NCBI RefSeq assembly: GCF_029894425.1
Contig: NZ_JARXYJ010000001.1
Location: 7,212,501 to 7,276,500, forward strand
Origin: Streptomyces sp. SAI-127
GTDB lineage: Bacteria; Actinomycetota; Actinomycetes; Streptomycetales; Streptomycetaceae
Length of the DNA: 64,000 nucleotides
Reading direction: 5' to 3'
The notes beneath the pieces are model-generated. The model was not told the DNA's origin. It saw only the letters and a list, made by a program, of their open reading frames with translations, and ran no database searches. A program made the translations under genes and the position numbers. How positions within the stretch are numbered: position 1 is the first letter of the stretch; every line of letters starts with the position of its first letter. This document shows, in pieces, positions 17,265-28,773 of this stretch.

Positions 17265-17729
17265 ATGACGGTGATGGAGACCACGGGTACCAGGACCGAC
17301 AGCTGCGCGGCTCCGCCGCACCCCCACCGGCGTCCTGCGGGCCAGGACAGCTACACGATCAGCGAGGTCGTCGCCTTCACCGGCCTGACCGCGCACACCC
17401 TGCGCTGGTACGAGCGCATCGGGCTGATGCCGCACATCGACCGCTCGCACACCGGCCAGCGTCGCTACAGCAACCGCGACCTCGACTGGCTCGACCTCGT
17501 CGGCAAGCTCCGGCTCACCGGCATGCCGGTCGCCGACATGGTGCGGTACGCGGAACTGGTGCGGGAGGGCGACCACACGTTCACCGAACGGTTCGAGCTC
17601 CTGGAGACGACCCGCCGGGACGTGCTGTCCCGGATCGCGGAGCTCCAGGACACGCTCGCCGTACTCGACCGGAAGATCAGCTTCTACGCCGACGCCGGTC
17701 GCACCTATGAAACGGAGAAGGCAGGATGA
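17265..17729 (+). CDS. MerR family transcriptional regulator
   Basis: This 154-residue regulator has a 25-residue Pro/His-rich N-terminal extension, then the MerR winged helix (YTISEVVAFTGLTAHTLRWYERIGL, residues about 30-55) and RRYSNRDL wing. A dimerisation coiled coil of about 50 residues follows. There is no large effector domain and no Cys cluster for metals, so it may respond to an organic compound or redox state. It overlaps the aldo/keto reductase start by ATGA, so the two form a coupled pair under the promoter described above. Confidence 0.9.
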   Translation: MTVMETTGTRTDSCAAPPHPHRRPAGQDSYTISEVVAFTGLTAHTLRWYERIGLMPHIDRSHTGQRRYSNRDLDWLDLVGKLRLTGMPVADMVRYAELVREGDHTFTERFELLETTRRDVLSRIAELQDTLAVLDRKISFYADAGRTYETEKAG

Positions 17730-18742
17730 CGGACAGCACGATCCCGACCGCACGGCTCGGCGACACCGGTCCCGAGGTCGGCGCCCAGGGACTCGGCTGC
17801 ATGGGCATGAGTTTCGCGTACGGCCCCACGGACGCGAAGGAGTCCCGGGCCACCCTGGAGCGGGCCCTGGAACTCGGCATCACGCTCTACGACACGGCGG
17901 ACGCCTACGGCAACGGGGAGAACGAGAAGTTCCTGTCCCCGTTCTTCAAGGCCCACCGCGACGAGGTCGTGATCGCCACCAAGTTCGCCCTGTCGATCCC
18001 GCCGGACGACCCGACCCGGCGGATCATCCGCAACGACCCGCCGTACATCCGCCAGGCCGTCGAGGCGAGCCTGAAGCGCCTCGACGTCGACGCGATCGAC
18101 CTCTACTACATGCACCGGCGCGATGTGCACGTGCCGATCGTGGAGTCCGTCGGCACCATGGCCGAGCTGGTGCGCGAGGGCAAGGTCAAGCACCTGGGCC
18201 TGAGCGAGGTCACCGCCGCGGAGCTGCGTGCGGCGCAGGCGGTGCACCCCATCGCCGCCGTGCAGTCGGAGTGGTCCCTGTTCAGCCGTGACATCGAGGC
18301 CAAGGTGGTCCCGGCGGCCCGCGACCTGGGCGTGGCGCTCGTGCCGTACTCGCCGCTCGGGCGTGGCTTCCTCACCGGGTCCTTCACCAACGCCGACAAG
18401 GACCTCACGGCCGACGACTTCCGCCGCCAGCAGCCCCGCTTCACGGGCGAGAACGCGACGGCGAACGCGGCCCTGCTGGAGCCGATCCGTACGGTCGCCG
18501 AGGCCCACGGAGTCTCCCTGGGCCAGATCGCCCTGGCCTGGGTCCAGCAGCAGAGGACGGTGCACGACCTCCCGGTGATCCCGATCCCGGGCACCCGCAA
18601 GCCCGGCAGGGTCGAGGAGAACGCGGCGGCGACGACCATCGAGCTCACCAAGGAGGAGCTGGAGCTCCTGGAGCCGATCGCGGCACAGGTGGCGGGCGAC
18701 CGGTACGCGGACATGCGGTTCTCGTCCGCGGGCCGCGAGTGA
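17726..18742 (+). CDS. aldo/keto reductase
   Basis: This 338-residue NADPH-dependent reductase has a TIM-barrel. The catalytic tetrad is visible: Asp and Tyr in LYDTADAYGNGENE (about residues 51-57), Lys in VIATKFAL and His in YYMHRRD. The NADPH-binding tail IPIPGTRKPGRVEENA is near residue 290. It belongs to the AKR subgroup that reduces quinones, aldehydes or methylglyoxal. Translational coupling to the MerR regulator suggests induction by the reductase's substrate or by stress. Confidence 0.93.
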   Translation: MTDSTIPTARLGDTGPEVGAQGLGCMGMSFAYGPTDAKESRATLERALELGITLYDTADAYGNGENEKFLSPFFKAHRDEVVIATKFALSIPPDDPTRRIIRNDPPYIRQAVEASLKRLDVDAIDLYYMHRRDVHVPIVESVGTMAELVREGKVKHLGLSEVTAAELRAAQAVHPIAAVQSEWSLFSRDIEAKVVPAARDLGVALVPYSPLGRGFLTGSFTNADKDLTADDFRRQQPRFTGENATANAALLEPIRTVAEAHGVSLGQIALAWVQQQRTVHDLPVIPIPGTRKPGRVEENAAATTIELTKEELELLEPIAAQVAGDRYADMRFSSAGRE

Positions 18743-18743
18743 G

Positions 18744-19601
18744 CTAGAGCTCCGCCAGCAACTCCGCCTTCTTCACGGAGAACTCCTCGTCGGTGACCAG
18801 GCCCGCCTGGTGCAGTTCTCCGAGGTGGCGGATGCGCTCGGCGATGTCGGCGGGGTCCCGGCGCGGCGCGGTCGCGGCCGGGACCGCCGCCGCGGGCCCC
18901 CGTCGGCGTACGGCCGCCAGGACCGCCGCCGCGAACGGCAGCGACTCATGGACCGGCCCGTACCCGAGCCCGAACACCACAGCCGCCGGATCCTGATCCG
19001 CCTGCACCGGCCCCGGCTCCCCGCGCAGCAGCCGCAGATGACCCTCGAAGACCTCCGGCGACCGCCACTCCACCCCGGTCAGCTCGGACACCGGGAAGCT
19101 CTGGTCGCCGGCCTTCCACTTCGCCGAGGACGCTCCCGTCCAGAACCACCGGAAGTGCACGGTACGGCCGTCGAAGGACGCCTTCCCGTCGTACGCCTTG
19201 AACTGCAACGGCACCTCGGGCGCCGGCACCAGGAATCGGTCGGCCGGTTCGTCGTCCTCCTTCAGGAGCGTGCGCAACTCGTCCGCGTAGTACTCGGCGA
19301 GCGTCTCCTTGTCGCCCGGCAGCACCAGCCGGTACGGATCGCACCCTTCCTTCAGCTGCCCCGCCGCCGCCTCCATGAGCGGATCCGCCCCCGGTCGCGG
19401 CTCGGCGTGCAACACCACCGTGCCCCGCTTGCCGGGAGTCAGCGTCACCCCGGAGATCGCCTCCAGGGGGATACGCCGCTCTCCCAGCGCCTGGAAGAGC
19501 TTCGGTGTTCGAATCCCCCGTTCGTAGCGGATGAGCACGGAGTCGGACTCGAACTCCCAGGCGGCATGAAATCCGGCCAGTACGTCACCCATGCGGGTCA
19601 T
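18744..19601 (-). CDS. DUF4429-like protein with SHOCT tail
   Basis: The product is 285 residues from ATG 19601 (a second ATG at 19592 is equally possible). Two repeats of about 110 residues resemble the DUF4429 beta-rich domain found in actinobacteria. The last 30 residues (ERIRHLGELHQAGLVTDEEFSVKKAELL) form a SHOCT motif, a short oligomerisation or cofactor module. There is no signal or membrane span. Function is unknown. It converges with the aldo/keto reductase gene with one base between stops. Confidence 0.7.
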   Translation of the reverse strand: MTRMGDVLAGFHAAWEFESDSVLIRYERGIRTPKLFQALGERRIPLEAISGVTLTPGKRGTVVLHAEPRPGADPLMEAAAGQLKEGCDPYRLVLPGDKETLAEYYADELRTLLKEDDEPADRFLVPAPEVPLQFKAYDGKASFDGRTVHFRWFWTGASSAKWKAGDQSFPVSELTGVEWRSPEVFEGHLRLLRGEPGPVQADQDPAAVVFGLGYGPVHESLPFAAAVLAAVRRRGPAAAVPAATAPRRDPADIAERIRHLGELHQAGLVTDEEFSVKKAELLAEL

Positions 19602-19659
19602 CGTATTCGGCACGAGCTCCTTCGTCCCCTCCTCGCGCAGACCGCAGTTCCTGCAGTCT

Positions 19660-20877
19660 CTACGCGCGTCCGGCCGTGGCCGTGCCGGACAAACCGGCGC
19701 GGCAGGCTTCGTCCTCGTGGGCGCAGTGCACCGAGCGGTACGCGCCAATGCCGATCTCGGCGAAGTTGAGCAGGCTCTCCGTTCCGGGTTCGAAGTAACC
19801 GGCGTGACCGTCCGCACCCCGCGCGGACAGCACGCGCGCGCCGAACGCGGAGGACACCGGGTCGGCGCCGTGGCCGAGCCCGCCGACCTCCATGTACGGC
19901 ACGTCCTGGATCCAGTCGTCGGCGTCCCGCATCGCCCACACATGCGCGGTGGTGCGCAGATGGGAGGCGTTGGCGACCCGCATCCCGGGGCTGCCGGCCA
20001 CCGCGATGTCGGCCACCCGGTCGGGCAGTGTGTGCGCGGCCACCCCGCACACCACGGAGCCGTAGCTGTGGCAGAAGAGGGAGACCGGCGAGGCGCCGGG
20101 CAGTGCGCGCACCAGCGCGTTCAGCCGGACGGCGCCGGTCTCGGCGCGCATCGCGGTGGCCGAGTCGATGCCGAGTCCGGCGGGCGCCGTGTAGTCGGCC
20201 CAGGCGATCACCGCCGTGCGCGTGGCAGGGCTCGCTTGACGTTCGGCCTGGTAGAGGGCCTTGGCCATGCCGACCGGCGCGGAGTAGCTGCGGTTGGTGC
20301 GCTGGAAGGTGAGCAGGTCGGTGTCGACGCCGGGCACGACGAGGGAGATCCGCTCCGCCGTGCCGAGATTGCCGAAGACCTCGGCGATCCGGCCGGAGCC
20401 GTCGGGGTCGAAGGCGAGGATGTGGCGCTCGGGGGCGGTCAGCGACTCGAAGCGGTGCATACGGCGGCCCGCCTCCTGCTGACCGGCGGGCGTGAGCCGG
20501 CTGTCGTGCATGCGGGTGCGCTCGAGGGCGCGGGCCTTCAGGAGCGCGAGGCGGTTGGCCTGGTAGCGCAGTGTGACGGGGGCGCCGTTCATGTTGCCGA
20601 CCGCGAGCGGGTAGCGCTGGGCGAGGCGGACCCGCTCCTGGGAGGTGAGCGAGGCGAAGAATCGCGTGAGCTGGGCGGGGGCGGCGTCCGGGTCGGGCAG
20701 CGGGTGTCCGTGGAGGCGGCCGTGCGCCCAGGACTCGAGCGAGGCCTGGAGTGGCGTGGCCTCCCTCTGGTTGCGCAGCGCGGTCCAACCGGTGGTCGCC
20801 AGCATCACGAACACCACGGCCAGCGCGAGCAGTGCGCGCCAGACGTTGAGTTGCGGGGAGGTGTCGAAGGAAGTCAC
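19660..20877 (-). CDS. DUF1023-type alpha/beta hydrolase
   Basis: This 405-residue protein has one N-terminal membrane span (WRALLALAVVFVMLATTGW), so it is probably anchored with its catalytic domain outside. The alpha/beta-hydrolase domain of the DUF1023 type occupies the second half. The nucleophile elbow is FCHSYGSVVCG (Ser, about residue 272), an Asp is near VWAMRDADDWI, and the catalytic His is probably in GADGHAGYF. It starts at GTG 20877. TAGTGT 9 nt upstream on the minus strand may be its -10. The substrate is unknown. Confidence 0.8.
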   Translation of the reverse strand: MTSFDTSPQLNVWRALLALAVVFVMLATTGWTALRNQREATPLQASLESWAHGRLHGHPLPDPDAAPAQLTRFFASLTSQERVRLAQRYPLAVGNMNGAPVTLRYQANRLALLKARALERTRMHDSRLTPAGQQEAGRRMHRFESLTAPERHILAFDPDGSGRIAEVFGNLGTAERISLVVPGVDTDLLTFQRTNRSYSAPVGMAKALYQAERQASPATRTAVIAWADYTAPAGLGIDSATAMRAETGAVRLNALVRALPGASPVSLFCHSYGSVVCGVAAHTLPDRVADIAVAGSPGMRVANASHLRTTAHVWAMRDADDWIQDVPYMEVGGLGHGADPVSSAFGARVLSARGADGHAGYFEPGTESLLNFAEIGIGAYRSVHCAHEDEACRAGLSGTATAGRA

Positions 20878-20931
20878 TGAAAGGACACACTAGGAGAACG
20901 GGACGGTCTCGGGTTAATCAAGTGACGGGGA

Positions 20932-21567
20932 TCACGTTTTGGTGTAAGGGAGCCACTTGCCGGTCAGCGCGGGACCGAGCAGTTCCAGGTGCGAGACCGT
21001 CAACTCGCGCATGGCCTCCAGACTGAACTCCCCGTCGGTCAGCCACTGCCGTTCCGTCACCCGCATCACACCGCTGAAGACCGCCACCAGCAGTCTCGGT
21101 CGCGGGTCGGTGGCCGGGTCGAGGCCCTCGCGTTCGGCGAGCACGCGCGTGAGCACCTCCTCGACCTCCGCCGAGCGCCGCAGATGGGCGGCGAGCAGGA
21201 CGGGTGTCGACTCGATCACCCGGTACATGGCCAGGAAGCGTTCCACCGGCACGACCGACTCGACGACCTCGTGCAGGGTGTCCCAGCCCTCCAGCACGGC
21301 CTGGCGCAGCGCCTCCAGCGGGGGTTCGTGCGGCGGACGCGCGCGTACGGCCTCGACGAAGCGCGTCACCGTCATCTCGTCGAGCGCGAGCGCCGCGTCC
21401 TCCTTGCCGGCGAAGTACCGGAAGAAGGTGCGCTGCGAGACCCCGACGGCGTCGGCGATGTCGTCGACGGTCGTCTCCTCGTAGCCCTCGGTGGTGAAGA
21501 GCTCGATGGCGACCCGCAGCAGTGCCTCTCGGGTGCGCTGCTTCTTTCGTTCGCGGAGTGTTTCCAT
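20932..21567 (-). CDS. TetR family transcriptional regulator
   Basis: This 211-residue TetR-type repressor has its helix-turn-helix at residues about 27-60 (YEETTVDDIADAVGVSQRTFFRYFAGKEDA). It is followed by a ligand-binding domain similar to the MftR/TetR_C_17 group. It is divergent from the DHA2 drug-efflux gene with 66 bp between starts, the usual layout for a repressor controlling its own efflux pump. The ligand is not predictable. Confidence 0.9.
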   Translation of the reverse strand: METLRERKKQRTREALLRVAIELFTTEGYEETTVDDIADAVGVSQRTFFRYFAGKEDAALALDEMTVTRFVEAVRARPPHEPPLEALRQAVLEGWDTLHEVVESVVPVERFLAMYRVIESTPVLLAAHLRRSAEVEEVLTRVLAEREGLDPATDPRPRLLVAVFSGVMRVTERQWLTDGEFSLEAMRELTVSHLELLGPALTGKWLPYTKT

Positions 21568-21633
21568 TGGTGTCAGTTACCGACTTGTGAATTGGTTTGT
21601 CAATTGTCAGTGGCTGTCATTAGCCTCGATCGC
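21568..21633. promoter_or_regulatory. TetR/MFS divergent control region
   Basis: This AT-rich 66-bp gap contains TGTCA four times (21571, 21598, 21605, 21615), and an ATTG-N6-CAAT inverted repeat at 21591-21604. These are good candidates for TetR binding. TAGCCT (21621-21626) is 7 nt before the efflux ATG, so that transcript is probably leaderless. Confidence 0.55.
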
Positions 21634-23250
21634 ATGACTAGTCAGACGATCGACACGCCGGGGCCGGGGGACAGGGCGTCATCAGCCCCGTCGGATCAGC
21701 CGCCCGCCACGGGGCTGCGCGGCCACCCTTGGCTCACCCTGCTGACCGTGGCCGTCGGGGTCATGATGGTGGCCCTCGACGGCACCATCGTGGCCATCGC
21801 CAACCCGGCCATCCAGGCCGACCTCAAGGCGAGCTTCGCGGACGTCCAGTGGATCACCAACGGCTACTTCCTCGCGCTGGCCGTCGCCCTGATCACCGCG
21901 GGCAAGCTCGGTGACCGCTTCGGCCACCGCCAGACCTTCCTGATCGGTGTCGTCGGCTTCGCCGCCGCCTCGGGTGCGATCGGACTGTCCAGCAGCATCG
22001 CCGCGGTCGTCACCTTCCGCGTCTTCCAGGGACTGTTCGGCGCCCTGCTGATGCCGGCCGCGCTCGGTCTGCTGCGGGCCACCTTCCCGGCCGAGAAGCT
22101 CAACATGGCCATCGGCATCTGGGGCATGGTCATCGGCGCCTCCACCGCGGGCGGTCCGATCCTCGGCGGTGTCCTCGTCGAGCACGTCAACTGGCAGTCG
22201 GTGTTCTTCATCAACGTGCCGGTGGGTGTCCTCGCCCTCGTCCTCGGCGTGCTGATCCTGCTCGACCACCGCGCCGAGAACGCCCCGCGCTCCTTCGACA
22301 TCCTGGGCATAGCCCTGCTGTCCGCCGCCATGTTCTGCCTGGTGTGGGCGCTCATCAAGGCGCCGACCTGGGGCTGGGGCGACGGACTGACCTGGAGCTT
22401 CATCGCCGTGTCCCTCGCGGGGTTCGTCCTGTTCGCCGTCTGGGAGACGAAGGTCAAGGAGCCGCTGGTCCCGCTCGCGCTGTTCCGCTCGGTGGCGCTG
22501 TCGGCGGGCGTGGTCCTCATGGTCCTGATGGCGATCGCGTTCATGGGCGGCCTGTTCTTCGTGACCTTCTATCTGCAGAACGTTCACGGTATGAGCCCGA
22601 TCGACGCCGGTCTCCATCTGCTCCCGCTCACCGGGATGATGATCGTGGGCTCGCCGCTCGCGGGCGCCATGATCACCAAGCTCGGCCCGCGGGTGCCCCT
22701 GGCCGGCGGCATGGCGTCCGTCGCGATCGCCATGTTCGGGATGTCCACGCTGGAGACGGACACCGGCAGCGCCGTGATGTCGCTCTGGTTCGCCCTGCTG
22801 GGCCTCGGCCTCGCGCCCGTGATGGTGGGCGCCACCGAGGTCATCGTGGGCAACGCGCCGATGGAGCTCTCCGGTGTGGCCGGCGGTCTCCAGCAGGCCG
22901 CGATGCAGATCGGCGGCAGCCTCGGTACGGCCGTCCTCGGCGCCGTGATGGCCTCCAAGGTGGACGGCGACCTCGCGGCCAACTGGAAGGACGCGGGTCT
23001 GCCGGCGCTCACGCCGGCCCAGCTGGACCAGGCGTCCGAGGCCGTCCAGGTGGGCGTGGCCCCGGTCGCCAAGGGGACCCCGGAGGCGATCGTCACGAAG
23101 ATTACCGACGTCGCCCACGACACCTTCATCTCCGGCATGAGCCTGGCGTCCCTGGTCGCCGCCGGGGTCGCGGTCGTGGCGGTGTTCGTCGCCCTGCTCA
23201 CCAAGCGCGGTGAGAACGCGGAGGCGGGCGCGGGCGTGGGCCACATCTGA
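21634..23250 (+). CDS. DHA2 family MFS drug efflux transporter
   Basis: This 538-residue proton antiporter has fourteen predicted membrane spans. It has the MFS motif GKLGDRFGHRQTF between spans 2 and 3 (about residue 90), and the DHA2 motif VFQGLFGALLMPAALGLL (about residue 132) corresponds to the antiporter motif C region. ATG 21634 is chosen from the leaderless promoter. Upstream in-frame codons would run into the divergent TetR gene. Export of a toxic small molecule, sensed by the TetR neighbour, is inferred. Confidence 0.92.
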   Translation: MTSQTIDTPGPGDRASSAPSDQPPATGLRGHPWLTLLTVAVGVMMVALDGTIVAIANPAIQADLKASFADVQWITNGYFLALAVALITAGKLGDRFGHRQTFLIGVVGFAAASGAIGLSSSIAAVVTFRVFQGLFGALLMPAALGLLRATFPAEKLNMAIGIWGMVIGASTAGGPILGGVLVEHVNWQSVFFINVPVGVLALVLGVLILLDHRAENAPRSFDILGIALLSAAMFCLVWALIKAPTWGWGDGLTWSFIAVSLAGFVLFAVWETKVKEPLVPLALFRSVALSAGVVLMVLMAIAFMGGLFFVTFYLQNVHGMSPIDAGLHLLPLTGMMIVGSPLAGAMITKLGPRVPLAGGMASVAIAMFGMSTLETDTGSAVMSLWFALLGLGLAPVMVGATEVIVGNAPMELSGVAGGLQQAAMQIGGSLGTAVLGAVMASKVDGDLAANWKDAGLPALTPAQLDQASEAVQVGVAPVAKGTPEAIVTKITDVAHDTFISGMSLASLVAAGVAVVAVFVALLTKRGENAEAGAGVGHI

Positions 23251-23509
23251 CGCCTGATCCGGCATCTGACGGGACTTCAGCGTTCTTCCCCTATCAGGGT
23301 GAAGAGGCTAAAGATTTCTCGCACTCGGTACGCGCCGCAGGTCACAGTGGGTCAAGTCCTCCGCACGGCATGGGAGGACGGACGGCGCTGCGGCGCGCTG
23401 CCGGAGGGGGGCGGCGCGCCGCAAGGCCGGAGGATTAACGGCTGTGCCGGGGGTACTCGCATCGTTGAACCCGAGACGAACCCAACCAATCAAGGGTGTC
23501 AGGGAGTTG

Positions 23510-23821
23510 ATGATGGCGGGCTTCGGACACGGAACGCGCAGGTACCCCCGATCACGTGGCCGTACGTGGTCACGGACCGGGCCGGATCGCGCGACGCTCG
23601 GAATCATCGGAGTCATCTGCGCGATCGCGGGATTCTTCGTGCTGGGGATCATCCTCGGCCCCGTCGCGATCGTCTGCGGCTGGCTCGCCATGGGCCGCAC
23701 CTGGTCGGGCGGCAACCGTGCCTGGCCTGCTCTGGTCGCCTTCGTTCTGGGCGCCATCGACACGCTCCTGGCGATCATCTGGCTCGTCGGAGCGGCCACC
23801 CCGGGCAGCGGGTTGTTCTGA
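23510..23821 (+). CDS. DUF4190-like small membrane protein
   Basis: This protein of about 103 residues has a basic, Arg-rich N-terminal 30 residues and two membrane spans (GIIGVICAIAGFFVLGIILGP and WPALVAFVLGAIDTLLAIIWL) joined by a short GRTWSGG loop. This is the pattern of DUF4190 proteins, which have no known role. ATG 23510 and 23513 are both possible, preceded by AGGGAG. The 259 bp upstream, after the efflux gene, contain an AT-rich promoter-like area around 23295-23335 and no other gene. Confidence 0.7.
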   Translation: MMAGFGHGTRRYPRSRGRTWSRTGPDRATLGIIGVICAIAGFFVLGIILGPVAIVCGWLAMGRTWSGGNRAWPALVAFVLGAIDTLLAIIWLVGAATPGSGLF

Positions 23822-23840
23822 CCCGGGGCGCGTGAGGGAA

Positions 23841-23868
23841 GGGCCCCCGGTGGGACGACCGGGGGCCC
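23841..23868 (+). terminator. terminator hairpin
   Basis: GGGCCCCCGGT and ACCGGGGGCCC form a perfect 11-bp stem with a 6-nt loop, 19 nt after the DUF4190-like stop. Confidence 0.8.
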
Positions 23869-23883
23869 GCTCTCGCTCTGCCG

Positions 23884-24337
23884 ACGAAGGCCTCGCGCAG
23901 GGCCGCGACCTCAGGCGCGGCGCTTGGGAACATCGCCGGTGTCCGCGGGGTCGCCCGCGGCCCAGGGCCTCCGTCAGCCGCCGACGGATGTCTTCCGCAG
24001 GCCGCGACCTCGGGTGCGGCGCTGGTATTCATCGCCGGGGTCCGAGTGGGCGATGTCCCGCGCTTGGGTGCCCTCGCGCGTTTCCATGCTCGGGGGGGGC
24101 GGCGGTCCGCGGCCTTGGGCGCGGTGGGTGCGCCGCGCTAGGGCGGTCTCGTGCGGGCGGCGGTCCGCGGCCGGTTGCGGTGGCCAAGGCCCGCGCTCGT
24201 CCACTCCGGCCCCGCCGACCGCGTACCGACGTTCGCTGCGTGGCGTCGGGACATCCCCGCCGGGGTGTCCGCGGAGAGTGCCGGTCTGCGTGCGGCGACG
24301 ACCTGGGACCCGCCCGCGTCTGCGAGCCAGGCCTCCC
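23884..24337 (-). repeat. degenerate copies of the channel gene 3' end
   Basis: This gap of more than 450 bp has no gene. It holds at least two recognisable copies of the 3' end of the downstream-lying potassium channel gene. Copy A is at about 23884-23980 and copy B at about 23955-24060; their shared core GCCGCGACCTC recurs about 100 bp apart and again inside the gene at 24365. On the minus strand copy A still reads APEVAALREAFVG, like the channel's own C-terminus AEVAALRKTSIGG. Further decayed similarity is visible near 24235-24275. Copy B has lost one base. The copies look like tandem duplications that have drifted. Confidence 0.65.
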
Positions 24338-25075
24338 TCAACCGCCGATGGACGTCTTGCGCAGGGCCGCGACCTCCGCGCGGAGTTCCCGTACTTCCTC
24401 CGTCAGGGCCTGGATCGCCTCCGTCTGGCGGCGTTCCTCCACGTCGTCCTTCTCGAACCGCTCGATGAACCAGGCGGCGATGTTCGCGGTCACCACACCC
24501 AGCAGGGCGATCCCGGAGAGCATCAGCCCGACCGCGACCATCCGGCCCAGTCCGGTGGTCGGGGCGTGGTCGCCGTAGCCCACGGTCGTCATGGTCGTGA
24601 AGGACCACCACACCGCGTCACCCAACGTGCGGATGTTCCCGTCCGGCGCGTCCCGTTCCACCGAGAGCACCGCCAGCGACCCGAACATCAGCAGTCCCAC
24701 GACCGCCCCGGCCACATACGTCGTCACCCGGATCTGCGAGGCCATCCGCGCCCGCTGCCCCACCAGCAGCAGGGTGGAGACGAGCCGCAGCAGCCGCAGC
24801 GGCTGAATGAGCGGCAGCACCACGGCACACAGGTCCACCCAGTGCTGACGCACGAATCCCCGCCGATCCCGCGAGAGCGACAGCCGCACGAGGTAGTCGA
24901 CGGCGAAGACCCCCCACACCACCCACTCGACCACCGTGCACACCGCCGTCAACGACCGTCCCGCCGAGGTGTCCACGATCGGCACGGCATAGGCGACGGC
25001 GAACAGCACCGCGAGCGCCAGAAGGGGCCGCTGGGTGTGCTGTTCCCAACGGACCTGCGCCGACTGTTCCTTCAT
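24338..25075 (-). CDS. voltage-gated-type potassium channel
   Basis: This 245-residue six-span ion channel has a selectivity filter TTVGYGDHAP (TVGYGD, about residue 172). The S4-like segment is LRLLRLVSTLLLVGQRARM, with regularly spaced arginines. The last 35 residues form a coiled coil (EERRQTEAIQALTEEVRELR) that probably tetramerises the channel, as in KvLm/NaK-like bacterial channels. The start is set at ATG 25075 (MKEQSAQVRWEQ). Its 3' end is the source of the repeats downstream. It is separated from aceE by a terminator, so it has its own promoter. Confidence 0.88.
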   Translation of the reverse strand: MKEQSAQVRWEQHTQRPLLALAVLFAVAYAVPIVDTSAGRSLTAVCTVVEWVVWGVFAVDYLVRLSLSRDRRGFVRQHWVDLCAVVLPLIQPLRLLRLVSTLLLVGQRARMASQIRVTTYVAGAVVGLLMFGSLAVLSVERDAPDGNIRTLGDAVWWSFTTMTTVGYGDHAPTTGLGRMVAVGLMLSGIALLGVVTANIAAWFIERFEKDDVEERRQTEAIQALTEEVRELRAEVAALRKTSIGG

Positions 25076-25098
25076 GACCGCATCGTAAGGAAACGGTG

Positions 25099-25130
25099 AA
25101 GGGCGGTGGGGCCACAGCCCCACCGCCCTT
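25099..25130 (-). terminator. aceE: aceE terminator hairpin
   Basis: AAGGGCGGTGGGGC and GCCCCACCGCCCTT form a perfect 14-bp stem with a CACA loop, 25 bp past the aceE stop on the minus strand and before the channel gene. Confidence 0.85.
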
Positions 25131-25155
25131 CCTCAGTTCCGGCCGAGCGCAGCGG

Positions 25156-27888
<2,733 letters not shown>

Positions 27889-28092
27889 GCTGTTCCTTAC
27901 CTGTCAGAGGGCCGTATTTCTAGATGTCTGCACCGCTCCCCATCGTGTACCTCGGGGGGCCAAACGTCATCTCTACTCCGTGGTAACCCGGGGCTCCGCG
28001 CCCGGGTATGGTTCCCAAACACGCAAAGAGGGCAGAAAGGTGTGGCATGCGTCACGACGCGACCGCGATGATGTGCCTGGAGTTGCGTCGAC

Positions 28093-28106
28093 ACGTTCCG
28101 GAACGT
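28093..28106. promoter_or_regulatory. palindrome in aceE/DUF3052 gap
   Basis: ACGTTCCGGAACGT is a perfect 14-bp palindrome in the 343-bp region between the divergent aceE and DUF3052 genes. It may be an operator. The same gap holds ACCCGGG-N8-CCCGGGT (27986-28007) and no convincing gene. Confidence 0.4.
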
Positions 28107-28231
28107 CACCGTTTCGGCGGTCTGAAACGCCGGGTACTTGCGCGATCCGTCCCGCCCGTGTGGACTACGGCCAATGCTTCGCGCACGCGCGTGGCTGAGA
28201 CAATCATCAAGACATGATCAGGAGGCAACCC

Positions 28232-28663
28232 GTGAGCGCGACCGCGGACCACGCGGAGACGAGCCCTGCCGTGAGGCTGGGGTTCCAGCCCGAGCAGGTG
28301 GTCCAGGAGATCGGCTACGACGACGACGTAGACCAGGAACTCCGCGAGGCCATCGAGCAAGTCATCGGCAGCGACCTTGTGGACGAGGATTACGACGACG
28401 TCGCCGATGCCGTGGTGCTCTGGTTCCGTGACGAGGACGGCGACCTGACCGATGTGCTGGTGGACGCCACCACGTACATCGAGGAGGGCGGCTCGATCCT
28501 GCTGCTGACGCCGAAGACCGGCCGGGACGGCTACGTGGAGCCGAGCGACATCTCCGAAGCCGCGACGACGGCAGGCCTGTCCGCCTCCAAGAGCGTCAGT
28601 GTGGGCAAGGACTGGAGCGGCAGCCGGCTGGTGACGCCCAAGGCGGCCAAGTCCAAGAAGTAG
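28232..28663 (+). CDS. DUF3052 family protein
   Basis: This 143-residue, very acidic cytoplasmic protein belongs to DUF3052, an actinobacterial family almost always next to aceE and of unknown function. The conserved segment LGFQPEQVVQEIGYDDDVD is near the N-terminus and DEDYDDVADAVVLWFRDEDG in the middle. GTG 28232 is preceded by AGGAGG with ideal spacing. It is followed by a strong hairpin, so it is probably transcribed alone. Confidence 0.85.
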   Translation: MSATADHAETSPAVRLGFQPEQVVQEIGYDDDVDQELREAIEQVIGSDLVDEDYDDVADAVVLWFRDEDGDLTDVLVDATTYIEEGGSILLLTPKTGRDGYVEPSDISEAATTAGLSASKSVSVGKDWSGSRLVTPKAAKSKK

Positions 28664-28675
28664 CCCTGTGGGACC

Positions 28676-28702
28676 GGACGGGCCGGCGCGACCGGCCCGT
28701 CC
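28676..28702 (+). terminator. terminator hairpin
   Basis: GGACGGGCCGG and CCGGCCCGTCC form an 11-bp perfect stem with a CGCGA loop, 12 nt after the DUF3052 stop. Confidence 0.85.
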
Positions 28703-28773
28703 GCATACCCGTGGTGATCGCTGCGTAGGGTGGTTGCGTCACTCGAACAGCCCCCCGAAGGGACATCCACGCG

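Noticed and set aside
23775..24032. Small minus-strand open frame encoding APEVAALREAFVG
   Set aside because: The recognisable part is a degenerate copy of the potassium channel 3' end. The rest has no gene-like codon use.
28008..28217. Possible leader peptide before the DUF3052 gene
   Set aside because: There is a weak ribosome binding site and a Cys-containing start, but codon use is poor and no attenuator hairpin follows, so it is not supported.
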